Below are positions 24,565 through 32,696 of a DNA stretch of 64,000 nucleotides, piece after piece. Source of the DNA: an uncultured bacterium (GTDB taxonomy: Bacteria; Bacillota; Clostridia; Oscillospirales; Oscillospiraceae); NCBI GenBank assembly GCA_949840775.1, contig CATKXO010000012.1, positions 1-64,000 of the forward strand, given 5' to 3'. The position numbers were made by a program, and so were the translations under genes. Under the pieces are notes generated by a model. It saw nothing but the letters and a program-made list of their open reading frames with translations, did not search any database and was not told where the DNA came from. Every line of letters starts with the position of its first letter. The stretch's first letter is position 1.

Positions 24565-25074
24565 ATGGACGCCCAACAGCGCAGGCAGGTCATCGCCAGA
24601 CGGCTGGAGGAGAGCGCCGGCCCGCTGAGCGCCGCGTCGCTGGCCCGGGAGCTGAATGTGAGCCGGCAGATCATCGTGGGCGACGTGGCCCTCCTCCGGG
24701 CCGGGGGACTGGACATCACCGCCACCCCCCGGGGGTATCTGCTGCCCCGCCCCCCTGCGGGAATCAAGTGCGTCTTTGCCTGCCGGCACCGGGCAGATCA
24801 GATGGCCGAGGAGCTCAACGCCATGGTGGACCAGGGATGCACCGTACTGGATGTCATCGTGGAGCACCCCATCTACGGGCAGCTCACCGGGCCGCTGCGT
24901 CTGTCCAGCCGGTACGACGTGGCCCAGTTCGTGGCCCGATGCAGGGAGCAGGCCGCCGCTCCCCTGTCCCAGCTCACCGAGGGCGTCCATCTGCACACCG
25001 TCCTCTGTCCCGACCGGGGGACAGCCGGCCGGGTGCGCGAGGCCCTGGAGCGGCTGGATTTTTTGTATCAATAA
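24565..25074 (+). CDS. niaR: NiaR-type nicotinate-responsive repressor (HTH-11 plus 3H domain)
   Basis: 169-residue regulator. I use the ATG at 24565, with GAGAGGGGG upstream, rather than the ATG at 24541, because NiaR proteins are about 170 residues long. HTH-11 domain: GPLSAASLARELNVSRQIIVGDVALLRAGG. The 3H domain has its three conserved histidines in CRHRADQM, VEHPIYGQL and LTEGVHLHTV. In Firmicutes NiaR represses niacin uptake and NAD synthesis genes when nicotinate is bound. None of those genes is in the window. The gene ends 13 bases before hemW and they are probably co-transcribed. Confidence 0.88.
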   Translation: MDAQQRRQVIARRLEESAGPLSAASLARELNVSRQIIVGDVALLRAGGLDITATPRGYLLPRPPAGIKCVFACRHRADQMAEELNAMVDQGCTVLDVIVEHPIYGQLTGPLRLSSRYDVAQFVARCREQAAAPLSQLTEGVHLHTVLCPDRGTAGRVREALERLDFLYQ

Positions 25075-25087
25075 GGAGGCCCCCGCC

Positions 25088-26314
25088 ATGCTGGGAAAAC
25101 AAAAGCCCGCCGGCAGCAAGCTGGGCATCTATATCCATATTCCCTTCTGCCGCAGCAAGTGCGACTACTGCGACTTCTACTCCCTGGCCGGCCGGGAGGA
25201 CCGGATGGCCGGCTACCAAAAGGCCCTGCTGGCCCACCTGAAGGAGACCGCCTTCGCCGCCAAGGGCTTTTCAGTGGACACCATCTATTTCGGCGGCGGC
25301 ACCCCCACCTTCTATGGTGAAAAGCGCCTGCGGGAGCTGCTGGCGGCCGTCAAAAAGCACTATGCTGTAGACAAGGACGCGGAGGTCACCCTCGAGGCCA
25401 ACCCGGACAGCGCGGACTTCAAGCCGCTGAAGGCCCTGCGAAAGGCGGGTTTCAACCGGATTTCCCTGGGGATACAGTCGGCCTGCCCGGCGGAGCTGGC
25501 CGCCGTCCACCGTCCCCACACCGTGGAGCAGGGGGACGGGGCCGTGGCCGCCGCGCGAAGGGCCGGCTTTGCCAATCTGTCTCTGGACCTGATTTATGGT
25601 CTGCCTGTTCAGACAGTTTCCAGCTGGCAGAATACAGTGGAACATGTTCTGACGCTGGAGCCGGAACACCTGTCCTGCTACGGCCTGAAGGTGGAGGAGG
25701 GCACCCCCCTGGCCGCCCGGGTGGCCGCGGGAGAGGAGCGCCTGCTCAGCGACGACGCTCAGGCCACGCTCTACCTGTGGACGGTAAGCCGCCTGGCCCA
25801 GGCGGGCTACGAGCAGTACGAAATCTCCAATTTTGCCAGGCCGGGCTATGCCTCCCGGCACAATCTGCGCTACTGGCTCACCCAGCCCTACATCGGCTTT
25901 GGCCCCGGGGCCCACTCCGACTTCGGCGGCCGGCGGTACTCCTGGGTCCGGGACCTGGATGGCTACATCAAGGGCGTGCTGGAGGGGGGGAAGCTGCTGG
26001 ATACCCAGGACCTGATCCCCCAGGAGGAGCGGAGCAGCGAGTATCTGATGCTCCGCCTGCGCACCGCTGCGGGCATTGAGGAGTGGGAGTACCGGGGGAC
26101 CTACTTCATGGACTTCGCCCCCATTGAGGAGCGGCTGCGGGAGTTTGCCGCCCAGGGCTGGGCGGTCAAAACCCCGCAGGGCCGCTGGCGCTTCACCCCC
26201 AAGGGCTTTCTGGTGTCCAACCAGCTCATCGGCGACCTGCTGGAGCGGCAGGAGAAGGTCCGGCTGGACGAGCTGCTGCCCAGGGTTCAGGCCCGGTATC
26301 AGGGGAAGAAGTAG
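25088..26314 (+). CDS. hemW: Radical SAM heme chaperone HemW
   Basis: 408-residue HemW/HemN-like protein. The start follows AAGGAGG. The cluster motif is IPFCRSKCDYCDF, i.e. CxxxCxxC plus the fourth-position Cys/Phe seen in HemW rather than CxxxCxxCxC of true HemN. Further family features: YFGGGTPTF, ISLGIQSACPAEL, LSLDLIYGLPVQT, and the C-terminal HemW domain with LRYWLTQPYIGFGPGAHSD. HemW transfers heme to respiratory proteins and is often misannotated as oxygen-independent coproporphyrinogen oxidase. It follows niaR on the same strand; its stop codon lies inside the first half of a paired palindromic repeat. Confidence 0.93.
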   Translation: MLGKQKPAGSKLGIYIHIPFCRSKCDYCDFYSLAGREDRMAGYQKALLAHLKETAFAAKGFSVDTIYFGGGTPTFYGEKRLRELLAAVKKHYAVDKDAEVTLEANPDSADFKPLKALRKAGFNRISLGIQSACPAELAAVHRPHTVEQGDGAVAAARRAGFANLSLDLIYGLPVQTVSSWQNTVEHVLTLEPEHLSCYGLKVEEGTPLAARVAAGEERLLSDDAQATLYLWTVSRLAQAGYEQYEISNFARPGYASRHNLRYWLTQPYIGFGPGAHSDFGGRRYSWVRDLDGYIKGVLEGGKLLDTQDLIPQEERSSEYLMLRLRTAAGIEEWEYRGTYFMDFAPIEERLREFAAQGWAVKTPQGRWRFTPKGFLVSNQLIGDLLERQEKVRLDELLPRVQARYQGKK

Positions 26315-26381
26315 GGGCCGCTCCCCTGGGCGGCCCGCTAGGTCGGGTTATTTTTCGGGCGGCCACAGGCCGCCCCTACCG
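26311..26381. repeat. Paired headed palindromes, copy 1 (overlaps hemW stop)
   Basis: GTAGGGGCCGC...GGGCGGCCC at 26311-26336 and, inverted, GGGCGGCC...GGCCGCCCCTAC at 26358-26381. The GTAGG heads face outwards. The hemW stop codon TAG is part of the first head. Confidence 0.7.
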
Positions 26382-26430
26382 GAAAACACATCCTATGATT
26401 TACATTAAATAACAGAAAAATTTTGAGTAT

Positions 26431-26466
26431 CGGACAGTGGAGGGATAAATTTCCCTCCGCTGTCCG
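26431..26466 (+). terminator. Terminator upstream of murA
   Basis: 15-bp stem CGGACAGTGGAGGGA / TCCCTCCGCTGTCCG with one G-U pair, followed by TCTTTTTTT. It ends the niaR-hemW transcript. Confidence 0.92.
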
Positions 26467-26504
26467 TCTTTTTTTACAATTTGTTCATGCCTCCGCAATT
26501 TCTG

Positions 26505-26533
26505 TTGCAAGCTGGACATAATAGTGCTATAAT
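26505..26533 (+). promoter_or_regulatory. Vegetative promoter of murA
   Basis: TTGCAA, 17-bp spacer and TATAAT at 26528-26533. It gives murA a leader of roughly 105 bases. Confidence 0.8.
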
Positions 26534-26645
26534 GTATCCGGTTTGGTACGCCCTGCCATTGGCAGAGGCTGGATCGATTTTACATATGGCGTTTCCGCCG
26601 TATATTCTTATAGATTCCAAGACATGGAAAAGAGGGTGCAGGTTT

Positions 26646-27941
26646 TTGACCAAGTATCTGATTCACGGGGGAAATCCCCTCCACGGAACCATCCACATCA
26701 GCGGCGCCAAAAATGCCGCTGTTGCCATCATTCCCGCCGCCCTGCTGGTAGACGGCGTCTGCCGCATTGAAAATGTCCCTCAAATCAGCGACGTGACGCT
26801 GATCCTTCAAATTTTAAGAGAACTGGGCGCCGACGTGCGCATGATTAACCGCACCACCGTAGAGGTGGACTGCTCCCATATCCGCAACCGGCAGGTGCCC
26901 TATGAGCTGGCCCGGAAAATCCGCGCCAGCTACTATCTGGTGGGTGCCCTGCTCAGCCGGTTCGGCTGGGCGGAGGTCCCCCTGCCCGGCGGCTGCGACC
27001 TGGGCGGACGGCCGGTGGACCAGCACATCAAGGGCTTTGTGGCCATGGGGGCCGAGGTGGAGGTGCGCAGCGGCCTTATCGACGCCCACGTCCCCAATGG
27101 GGCCCGGCTGTCCGGGGGACAGGTCTATCTGGATATCGTCTCGGTGGGGGCCACCATGAACATTATGCTGGCCGCCACCCTGGCCCAGGGCAGAACGGTC
27201 ATTGAGAACGCCGCCAAGGAGCCCCACATCGTGGACCTGGCCAACTTCCTCAACTCCATGGGGGCCGACATCCGGGGCGCCGGTACAGACGTGATTAAAA
27301 TTCGCGGGGTATCCCGCCTGAAGGGCGGCTCCTACTCCATCATCCCCGACCAGATTGAGGCGGGCACCTATATGGCCGCCGTGGCCGCCGCCGGGGGGGA
27401 CGTGCTCATCCAGAACGTCATCCCCAAGCATCTGGACTGCATCACCGCCAAGCTGGTGGAGATGGGGGTGGAGGTGGAGGAGCTGGACGACGCCATCCGC
27501 CTCCGCCGCACCGGGGCCATGGGCCGGGTGAACGTGAAAACCATGCCCTACCCCGGCTTTCCCACCGATATGCAGCCCCAGATCGCCGCCGCCCTGTGCG
27601 TGGCCCAGGGCACCAGCGTCCTCACCGAGGGGGTGTGGGACAACCGCTACCGCTATGTGGACGAGTTCCGCCGCATGGGGGCCCGCATCCAAGTGGACGG
27701 CAAGGTGGCCGTCATCGAGGGGGTGGACCACCTGTCGGGAGCGCCCGTCCACGCCTGTGACCTGCGGGCCGGGGCCGCCATGGTTATCGCCGGCCTGGCC
27801 GCCCAGGGGGTCACGGAGATTGACGGCATCCACCACATTGAGCGGGGCTACGAGACCATCGTGGAAAAGCTGGCCGCTGTTGGGGCCGATATTCGCACCG
27901 TCACCGTCCCCGGTGAGGAAGACCAGTCTCAGGTGGGGTAA
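26646..27941 (+). CDS. murA: UDP-N-acetylglucosamine 1-carboxyvinyltransferase
   Basis: 431-residue enolpyruvyl transferase for the first committed step of peptidoglycan synthesis. It starts at TTG 26646 behind AGAGGGTGCAGG, giving the usual length and N-terminus (TKYLIHGGNPLHGTIHISGA). The PEP-binding Cys that fosfomycin alkylates is present as Cys117 in PGGCDLGGRPVD. Other family motifs are SGAKNAAVAIIPAALL, YPGFPTDMQPQ and the RYVDEFRRMGA region. The gene has its own terminator-plus-promoter unit upstream and is followed by an extragenic palindrome pair. Confidence 0.96.
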   Translation: MTKYLIHGGNPLHGTIHISGAKNAAVAIIPAALLVDGVCRIENVPQISDVTLILQILRELGADVRMINRTTVEVDCSHIRNRQVPYELARKIRASYYLVGALLSRFGWAEVPLPGGCDLGGRPVDQHIKGFVAMGAEVEVRSGLIDAHVPNGARLSGGQVYLDIVSVGATMNIMLAATLAQGRTVIENAAKEPHIVDLANFLNSMGADIRGAGTDVIKIRGVSRLKGGSYSIIPDQIEAGTYMAAVAAAGGDVLIQNVIPKHLDCITAKLVEMGVEVEELDDAIRLRRTGAMGRVNVKTMPYPGFPTDMQPQIAAALCVAQGTSVLTEGVWDNRYRYVDEFRRMGARIQVDGKVAVIEGVDHLSGAPVHACDLRAGAAMVIAGLAAQGVTEIDGIHHIERGYETIVEKLAAVGADIRTVTVPGEEDQSQVG

Positions 27942-27961
27942 CCGGCCTGAATATGCTGAGC

Positions 27962-28046
27962 AATGCCCCGCCGAAGGCGGCGGGGCCCACAGTTTTTCCT
28001 GCTTGCAATACAAAATGTGGGACCCGCCCCCTTGGGCGGGTCATCT
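27962..28046. repeat. Paired headed palindromes, copy 2
   Basis: Inverted unit with GCCGCC/GGCGGGGCCCAC at about 27962-27992 and a direct unit GTGGGACCCGCC...GGCGGGTC at 28017-28042. Here the GTGGG heads face each other. It fills the murA-yycJ gap. Confidence 0.65.
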
Positions 28047-28082
28047 TCTATATATCTCAAAAGAGAGCCGGGAGGCGATTTT

Positions 28083-28895
28083 TTGCTCACCTTTACCACC
28101 CTTGCCAGCGGCTCGCTGGGCAACGCCGCTCTGGTGTCCTGCGGGGACACCCACATTCTGCTGGACGCGGGCATCTCCGCCAAGCGCATCACCGCCGGGC
28201 TGGCGGAGCTGGGGGTGAAGCCCCACCAGCTGTCGGCCATCCTCCTCACCCACGAGCACAGCGACCACGTCTCCGGCCTGCGGGTGTTCACCAAAAAGGT
28301 GGGGGTCCCCATCTACGCCACCGGTCCCACCTGCCGGGAGTGGTATCGAAAAAACCGGTGCGACCAGGTAAAGGGCTTGTTCCAGCCCATCGGGGCGGGG
28401 GACGGGATACAGATTGGCTCCCTGTGGGCGGAGTCCTTCTCCACCCCCCACGACGCGGCGGACAGCGTGGGCTGGTCCATCGCCGGGGAGGGGGCCCGCG
28501 TGGTGCTGTGCACCGACCTGGGGTATGTCACAGACGAGGTCCGCCGGGCGGTGGAGGGCTGCGACCTGCTGGTGTGCGAGACCAACCACGACGTGGACTG
28601 GGTCCGCTCCGGGCCCTACCCCTACTACTTAAAGCAGCGCATCCTGGGGGACTGCGGCCACCTGTCCAACGAGGCGGGGGCGGAGCTGGCCGCCTTCGCG
28701 GTGGAAACCGGCACCTGTTCGGTGGTCCTGGCCCATCTGTCCCAGACCAACAACACCCCCCGCCGGGCCTATGAGGCGGTGAGCCGGCGGCTGGCCGCCA
28801 TGGATTGCGACCCGGAGCGGGACGTGTCCCTGCGGGTGGCCCCCAGAGACGCCGTGGGCCCCGTCTGGAGTCCCAAGGGAGTATCGGTATGCTGA
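28083..28895 (+). CDS. YycJ/WalJ-type metallo-beta-lactamase-fold hydrolase
   Basis: 270-residue MBL-fold enzyme. I choose TTG 28083 behind GGGAGGCGATT because it gives the family start LLTFTTLASGSLGN; open frame further upstream runs through the repeat. Metal ligands are in LLTHEHSDHVSGL (HxHxDH), STPHDAADS, LCTDLGY and HLSQTNN. YycJ/WalJ belongs to the WalRK regulon cluster in Bacilli and has 5' exonuclease activity in some species; the walRK genes are not here. It overlaps rlmH by 7 bases, an arrangement common in Clostridia. Confidence 0.9.
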   Translation: MLTFTTLASGSLGNAALVSCGDTHILLDAGISAKRITAGLAELGVKPHQLSAILLTHEHSDHVSGLRVFTKKVGVPIYATGPTCREWYRKNRCDQVKGLFQPIGAGDGIQIGSLWAESFSTPHDAADSVGWSIAGEGARVVLCTDLGYVTDEVRRAVEGCDLLVCETNHDVDWVRSGPYPYYLKQRILGDCGHLSNEAGAELAAFAVETGTCSVVLAHLSQTNNTPRRAYEAVSRRLAAMDCDPERDVSLRVAPRDAVGPVWSPKGVSVC

Positions 28896-29368
28896 GCGTC
28901 TATCTGATCTGTGTGGGCAAACTGAAAGAGAAGTTCTATAAGGACGCCTGTGCCGAGTATATCAAGCGGCTGTCCCCCTACTGCAAGCTGACGGTGGTGG
29001 AAATCCCGGAGGTCAAGCTGTCCCAAAAGCCCACTTTAGGGGAGATTACCGCCGCCCTGGCCAGGGAGGGAGAGGCCATCCGGGCCAAAATTCCCCCCAG
29101 CGCCCGGGTGGCGGCCCTGTGCGTGGAGGGACGGCTGCGCTCCAGCGAGGAGATGGCCCATATGATTCCCGCCCAGGGCAGTGGGGACAAGCACCTGGTC
29201 TTTCTCATCGGCGGCAGCTACGGCCTCCACCCCTCCATCAAGGCGGAGGCCCAGATTCAGCTGTCCATGTCCCCCATGACCTTCCCCCACCACCTGGCCA
29301 GGGTCATGCTCCTGGAACAGGTCTACCGGGCGTTTAAAATCAATGAGGGGTCCAGCTATCACAAATAA
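28889..29368 (+). CDS. rlmH: 23S rRNA (pseudouridine1915-N3)-methyltransferase RlmH
   Basis: 159 residues, exactly the usual length. SPOUT-fold knot motifs: VFLIGGSYGLHPSI (SAM loop) and LSMSPMTFPHHLARVMLLEQ, the C-terminal hallmark ending in VYRAFKINEGSSYHK. It methylates pseudouridine 1915 in helix 69 of 23S rRNA after subunit joining. Translation is probably coupled to the overlapping yycJ-like gene. A hairpin terminator lies 17 bases downstream. Confidence 0.97.
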   Translation: MLSVYLICVGKLKEKFYKDACAEYIKRLSPYCKLTVVEIPEVKLSQKPTLGEITAALAREGEAIRAKIPPSARVAALCVEGRLRSSEEMAHMIPAQGSGDKHLVFLIGGSYGLHPSIKAEAQIQLSMSPMTFPHHLARVMLLEQVYRAFKINEGSSYHK

Positions 29369-29385
29369 AACGGCTCCGTCTCAAA

Positions 29386-29415
29386 GAAACCGTCACCGGC
29401 CAGGGTGGCGGTTTC
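29386..29415 (+). terminator. Terminator after rlmH
   Basis: 12-bp stem GAAACCGTCACC / GGTGGCGGTTTC (one G-U pair) with a 6-base loop, followed by ACTTTACC. Confidence 0.75.
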
Positions 29416-29481
29416 ACTTTACCCTGACTTGAATCGTTACTGTGTATCCACAGACGCGGAAAGTAAACGTCAACGAAGAAG

Positions 29482-29511
29482 CCTGACGGTAATCTGTCAG
29501 GCTCTTTTCAA
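29482..29511. terminator. Terminator for the radical SAM gene
   Basis: AGCCTGAC / GTCAGGCT with an 8-base loop and CTTTT on the plus side. It faces the end of the leftward radical-SAM gene. Confidence 0.6.
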
Positions 29512-30386
29512 ACCCCCGTCAAGTCAAAGGGTGGGGTATACTCCTCCCGAGCGGAGGTCCGCTCCTGGGTGAACCCTTTCAGTCCCAGGTTTTCCATGTA
29601 CTCCTGCGCCGTCCTCATCTCGCCGGGCCGCAGGCGGCGGTCAATCTCCGGGACAGCGGACAGGTCCCCCCAGGGGGTGTACTGGCTCATGAGGGAGAAC
29701 AGCACCGTCCCCGGCTCGAACTCCGCCGCCACCCAGTCCATCACCGACTTGGCCTGGTTTACCTGGCCGGGAAGAATCAGGTGGCGGATCACCGTCCCCC
29801 GCACCAGCATACCCTCCCCGTCAAACCGGCAGGGGCCGGTCTGACGGACCATCTCCCGGATGGCGGCTGTGGCGGTCTCCGGGTAGTCCGGGGCGGCGGA
29901 GTACCGCCGGGCAATCTGCCCGTCCAGATACTTCAGGTCGGGGAGGTAGACATCCACCTTCCCCTCCAGCCCGCTCAGGGTGTCCGCCCGGTCATACCCC
30001 CCGGAGTTCCACACCACCGGCACAGCCGGGCTCCAGTCCTCCAGCAGCCCGGCGATGACATGGACATAGTGGGTGGGGTTGACAAAGTTCAGGTTGTGGG
30101 CCCCCTGGGCGATGAGCTCCCGGCAGATATCCCGCAGGCGCTCCACCGTGACTGCCTTGCCGAAGTCCTGATGGCTGATCTTTTCGTTCTGGCAGAACAC
30201 ACAGCCCAGGGAGCAGCCGGAAAAAAAGATGGTCCCGGAGCCCCGCGTACCGGAAATAGGGGGCTCCTCCCAGTGGTGGAGGGCGGCCCGGGCCAGAACG
30301 GGGACAGCGGGCATACGGCAATAGCCCGTCCCCTGGGTTTCGGTGCGCACAGCCCCGCAGCTTCGGGGACACAGACGGCAGATCAT
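29508..30386 (-). CDS. Radical SAM protein, PflA-like (AmmeMemoRadiSam type)
   Basis: 292-residue radical SAM enzyme. The start MICRLCPRSCGAVRTETQ has GAGAGGAGG upstream. The N-terminal Cys pair (CRLCPRSC) resembles PflA-like proteins that carry an extra metal site. The SAM cluster motif is FFSGCSLGCVFCQN (CxxxCxxC). Further features: NFVNPTHYVHVIAGLL, VWNSGGYD, VDVYLPDLKY and RHLILPGQ. Such proteins are annotated as pyruvate-formate-lyase-activating-like, but no glycyl radical enzyme is adjacent, so the substrate is unknown. It ends near a terminator and follows mutY by 13 bases on the same strand. Confidence 0.88.
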   Translation of the reverse strand: MICRLCPRSCGAVRTETQGTGYCRMPAVPVLARAALHHWEEPPISGTRGSGTIFFSGCSLGCVFCQNEKISHQDFGKAVTVERLRDICRELIAQGAHNLNFVNPTHYVHVIAGLLEDWSPAVPVVWNSGGYDRADTLSGLEGKVDVYLPDLKYLDGQIARRYSAAPDYPETATAAIREMVRQTGPCRFDGEGMLVRGTVIRHLILPGQVNQAKSVMDWVAAEFEPGTVLFSLMSQYTPWGDLSAVPEIDRRLRPGEMRTAQEYMENLGLKGFTQERTSAREEYTPPFDLTGV

Positions 30387-30399
30387 ACCGCGCCTCCTC

Positions 30400-31446
30400 T
30401 CAGAAGTGTCCCAGCCGGCCGGCAACCTGCGGGGCAAAGCTCTGGAACGCGTTGGGCACAGCGTAGACATCCCGCAGGGCCGTCCGGTCCGCCCACACCC
30501 AGCCCTCCGGAAGCTCTGGGCCGTCCAGCTCCCCCGCCAGGGCGGTCATGCGCCACTCAATGTGGGTAAAGATGTGCCTGCCCGTTCCCGCCTTCTCCAG
30601 CCTCGGCGCAGACAGCCCCCACCGGGCCGGCCAGACCGTCCCGTCCGCCAATCCGTTGGGATACTCCCACAGCCCGGCCAGCAGCCCCCGGTCCGGGCGG
30701 CGGCGGAGGGCCACACAATCCCCATAAAAGAGCAGGTAGACAGTACGCTCCTCTACCCGCCGGGCCTTTTTCGCCGCCTTGACAGGCAGCTCCCCGGTGC
30801 GCCCCTCCTGATAGGCCCGGCAGAAGCCCGCCGCCGGACATTTTTCGCACAGCGGCAGGCCGTTGGGCAGGCAGACGGTGGCCCCCAGCTCCATCATGGC
30901 CTGGTTGAAGTCCCCGGGGGCGTCCAGGGGGATGACCCCGGCCAGGGCTTGGGCCACCCGCTTCTTCATGGCGGAGGTGGAGATATCCCCGCCATCCCCA
31001 GTGATCCGGGCAGTCACCCGAAGGACATTCCCGTCCACCGCCGGGACAGGCAGCCCGAAGGCGATGGAGGCAATGGCCCCGGCCGTGTAATCCCCCACCC
31101 CGGCCAGTGCGCGGATGCCCTCATAAGTATTTGGAAATACTCCCTGGTGACCGGCTGTGATTTGTTTTGCTGCTTTTTGAAGGTTTCTGGCCCGGCTGTA
31201 ATAGCCCAGTCCCTGCCAGAGCTTCATCAGCTGGTCCTGGGGCAGAGCGGCCAGCGCCGGCACGTCCGGCGCCGCCTCCAGAAAGCGGCGGTAGTATTCC
31301 AGCACTGCCGCCACCCGCGTCTGCTGGAGCATGATTTCAGATACCCACACGTGGTAGGGGGTGGGGTCGCTGCGCCAGGGGAGCACCCTGGCATTTTCCC
31401 GGTACCAGACCAGCAGCGGGATGGGGAGTTGATGCAGTTCGTCCAA
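30400..31446 (-). CDS. mutY: A/G-specific adenine glycosylase
   Basis: 348-residue base-excision enzyme that removes A opposite 8-oxoG. It starts at TTG 31446 behind GAGAGGGG. Helix-hairpin-helix GIRALAGVGDYTAGAIASIA; the catalytic Asp lies in PAVDGNVLRV; the iron-sulfur loop is CLPNGLPLCEKCPAAGFC. The C-terminal NUDIX-like domain for 8-oxoG recognition starts near residue 230 (ERTVYLLFYGDCVALRRRP). It forms a short operon with the radical SAM gene downstream. Confidence 0.95.
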   Translation of the reverse strand: MDELHQLPIPLLVWYRENARVLPWRSDPTPYHVWVSEIMLQQTRVAAVLEYYRRFLEAAPDVPALAALPQDQLMKLWQGLGYYSRARNLQKAAKQITAGHQGVFPNTYEGIRALAGVGDYTAGAIASIAFGLPVPAVDGNVLRVTARITGDGGDISTSAMKKRVAQALAGVIPLDAPGDFNQAMMELGATVCLPNGLPLCEKCPAAGFCRAYQEGRTGELPVKAAKKARRVEERTVYLLFYGDCVALRRRPDRGLLAGLWEYPNGLADGTVWPARWGLSAPRLEKAGTGRHIFTHIEWRMTALAGELDGPELPEGWVWADRTALRDVYAVPNAFQSFAPQVAGRLGHF

Positions 31447-31829
31447 AGGAGCAGCCCCTCTCTTCGGGTTCTTTATGGGATTCTACAGATGATTGGGAAA
31501 TGTTCAAAATCATAACAGAATATCAATATCATATATAATGGATTTGGGGATGGTAATTCCCCGGACGGAGTGGTAAAGTCATGGACAGAGCAAGGGTTAA
31601 AAATTTAACGAAGCGTCGGCTGCCGCTCTTGCCGGCAAATCCAAATGGTTTTCAGCCTTTGACTCCATCATTCCTTTTTCATCCATCCTTCCAGATCACC
31701 ACACAGGGGCGCCCCGGCGGGGCGCCCCTGTGTGGTTTTGTGCGGGGCTTCAGGGGTATCCCGTCGGGCGGCTTATGTGTGTCTTGCAGGGCTTTAGGGA
31801 CATCCCGCCGGGGGTGCCCCTGTTTGGGT
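31447..31829. other. 383-bp region without a gene: long hairpin and imperfect tandem repeat
   Basis: No convincing gene. A 17-bp perfect hairpin CCACACAGGGGCGCCCC / GGGGCGCCCCTGTGTGG (31699-31735) is followed by TTTTG. From 31719 there are two to three imperfect repeats of about 45 bases, each containing a GGGCTT(C/T)AGGG and a (T/A)CCCG(T/C)C block. An open frame from 31581 has no clear ribosome site and is not called. Confidence 0.5.
31699..31735 (+). terminator. 17-bp hairpin with T tract
   Basis: Perfect 17-bp stem with a GGC loop and TTTTG on the plus side. No plus-strand gene is visible upstream, so its role is unclear. Confidence 0.5.
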
Positions 31830-32201
31830 TTATTCGCTCAGCGCCTGTACCACCTCAAATACCAGTCCGTCGCAGTGCTCCTTCCGGGGGATGCCTGCGT
31901 CATGGGATTTTTTCAGCAGGGCGGCGCAGTTGATATCCCCGTGGTTCTCCCGGAACCTGCGCAGGAAGGAGACGATCTCCTCCTTGGGACAGTTTTTCAG
32001 CCCCAGCACCATCATCCCCCCGGTAAGGGCCCCGCAGACGGAGCCGCACTGCATTCCGCTGCCAAACCCCTCTCCCAGGGCATAGGCCTGCTGTTCCGTC
32101 AGGCCGGTGTCCTCCGCCAAGGCCACCAGAACGGACTGGCAGCAGTTGAAATGTACGTCGGTGCGCGCCCGGAGTTCCCGGGCCTTTTCCATGTGATCCA
32201 T
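31830..32201 (-). CDS. C_GCAxxG_C_C-family redox protein
   Basis: 123-residue small protein, start with AAAAAGGAG upstream. Cysteine pattern: FNCCQSVLVALAEDTGL, GSGMQCGSVCGALTGGMMVLGL, ENHGDINCAALL and KEHCDGLV. This matches the Firmicute C_GCAxxG_C_C family (DUF in Pfam), thought to bind a metal or to take part in thiol redox chemistry. The function is not established. The genes on both sides on this strand, GNAT and recG, are probably an operon with it, read leftwards. Confidence 0.88.
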   Translation of the reverse strand: MDHMEKARELRARTDVHFNCCQSVLVALAEDTGLTEQQAYALGEGFGSGMQCGSVCGALTGGMMVLGLKNCPKEEIVSFLRRFRENHGDINCAALLKKSHDAGIPRKEHCDGLVFEVVQALSE

Positions 32202-32230
32202 ATTTTTTCTCCTTTTTCCGCCTTTGGCGG

Positions 32231-32683
32231 TTACTTTACCTTGTCCAGCACCATCTGATCATAGTGCAGAAATTCATAGCCCGCCGCCCGGTAGAGGCGG
32301 ACGGCTCCCTGGTTGGCCCGGGTGACCTCCAGGCGGAAGCGTCGGGCATGGGGGTGGGTCTGCTCCAGCCAGGCCATGATCCGGGCGCCGATGCCCCGGC
32401 CCCGGAACTCCGGTTTCAGATACACCTCGTCCAGCAGGACGCACCGCCCTCCCACCTCGGCGGCATAGCACTGGGTAAGGTACATATACCCAGCAGGCTG
32501 TCCCTCCCATTGAATCAGCAGGCCCCGGAGAAGGGGCTCGCCGGGGTCGGCGGCATCCTGAAAGGACCGCTCCAGAGTAGCGGCGTCCACCGGGTGGTCC
32601 ACCGCATCGCTGTGGTAAAAATCCAGGACCATGGGAAAAACCAGATCGTGGTCCTCCAACAGGATATCACGAAATGTCAGCAT
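32231..32683 (-). CDS. GNAT-family N-acetyltransferase
   Basis: 150-residue acetyltransferase. The start MLTFRDILLEDHDLVFPMVL has TAGGAGAG upstream; the ORF before it has no ribosome site. Motif A of the GNAT fold is LLDEVYLKPEFRGRGIGARIMAWLE, with acetyl-CoA pyrophosphate-binding RGRGIG; the C-terminal strand pattern RLEVTRANQGAVRLYRAAGYEF is also typical. Substrate unknown. Lies 13 bases downstream of recG on the same strand. Confidence 0.92.
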   Translation of the reverse strand: MLTFRDILLEDHDLVFPMVLDFYHSDAVDHPVDAATLERSFQDAADPGEPLLRGLLIQWEGQPAGYMYLTQCYAAEVGGRCVLLDEVYLKPEFRGRGIGARIMAWLEQTHPHARRFRLEVTRANQGAVRLYRAAGYEFLHYDQMVLDKVK

Positions 32684-32696
32684 CGTCAAAACTCTC

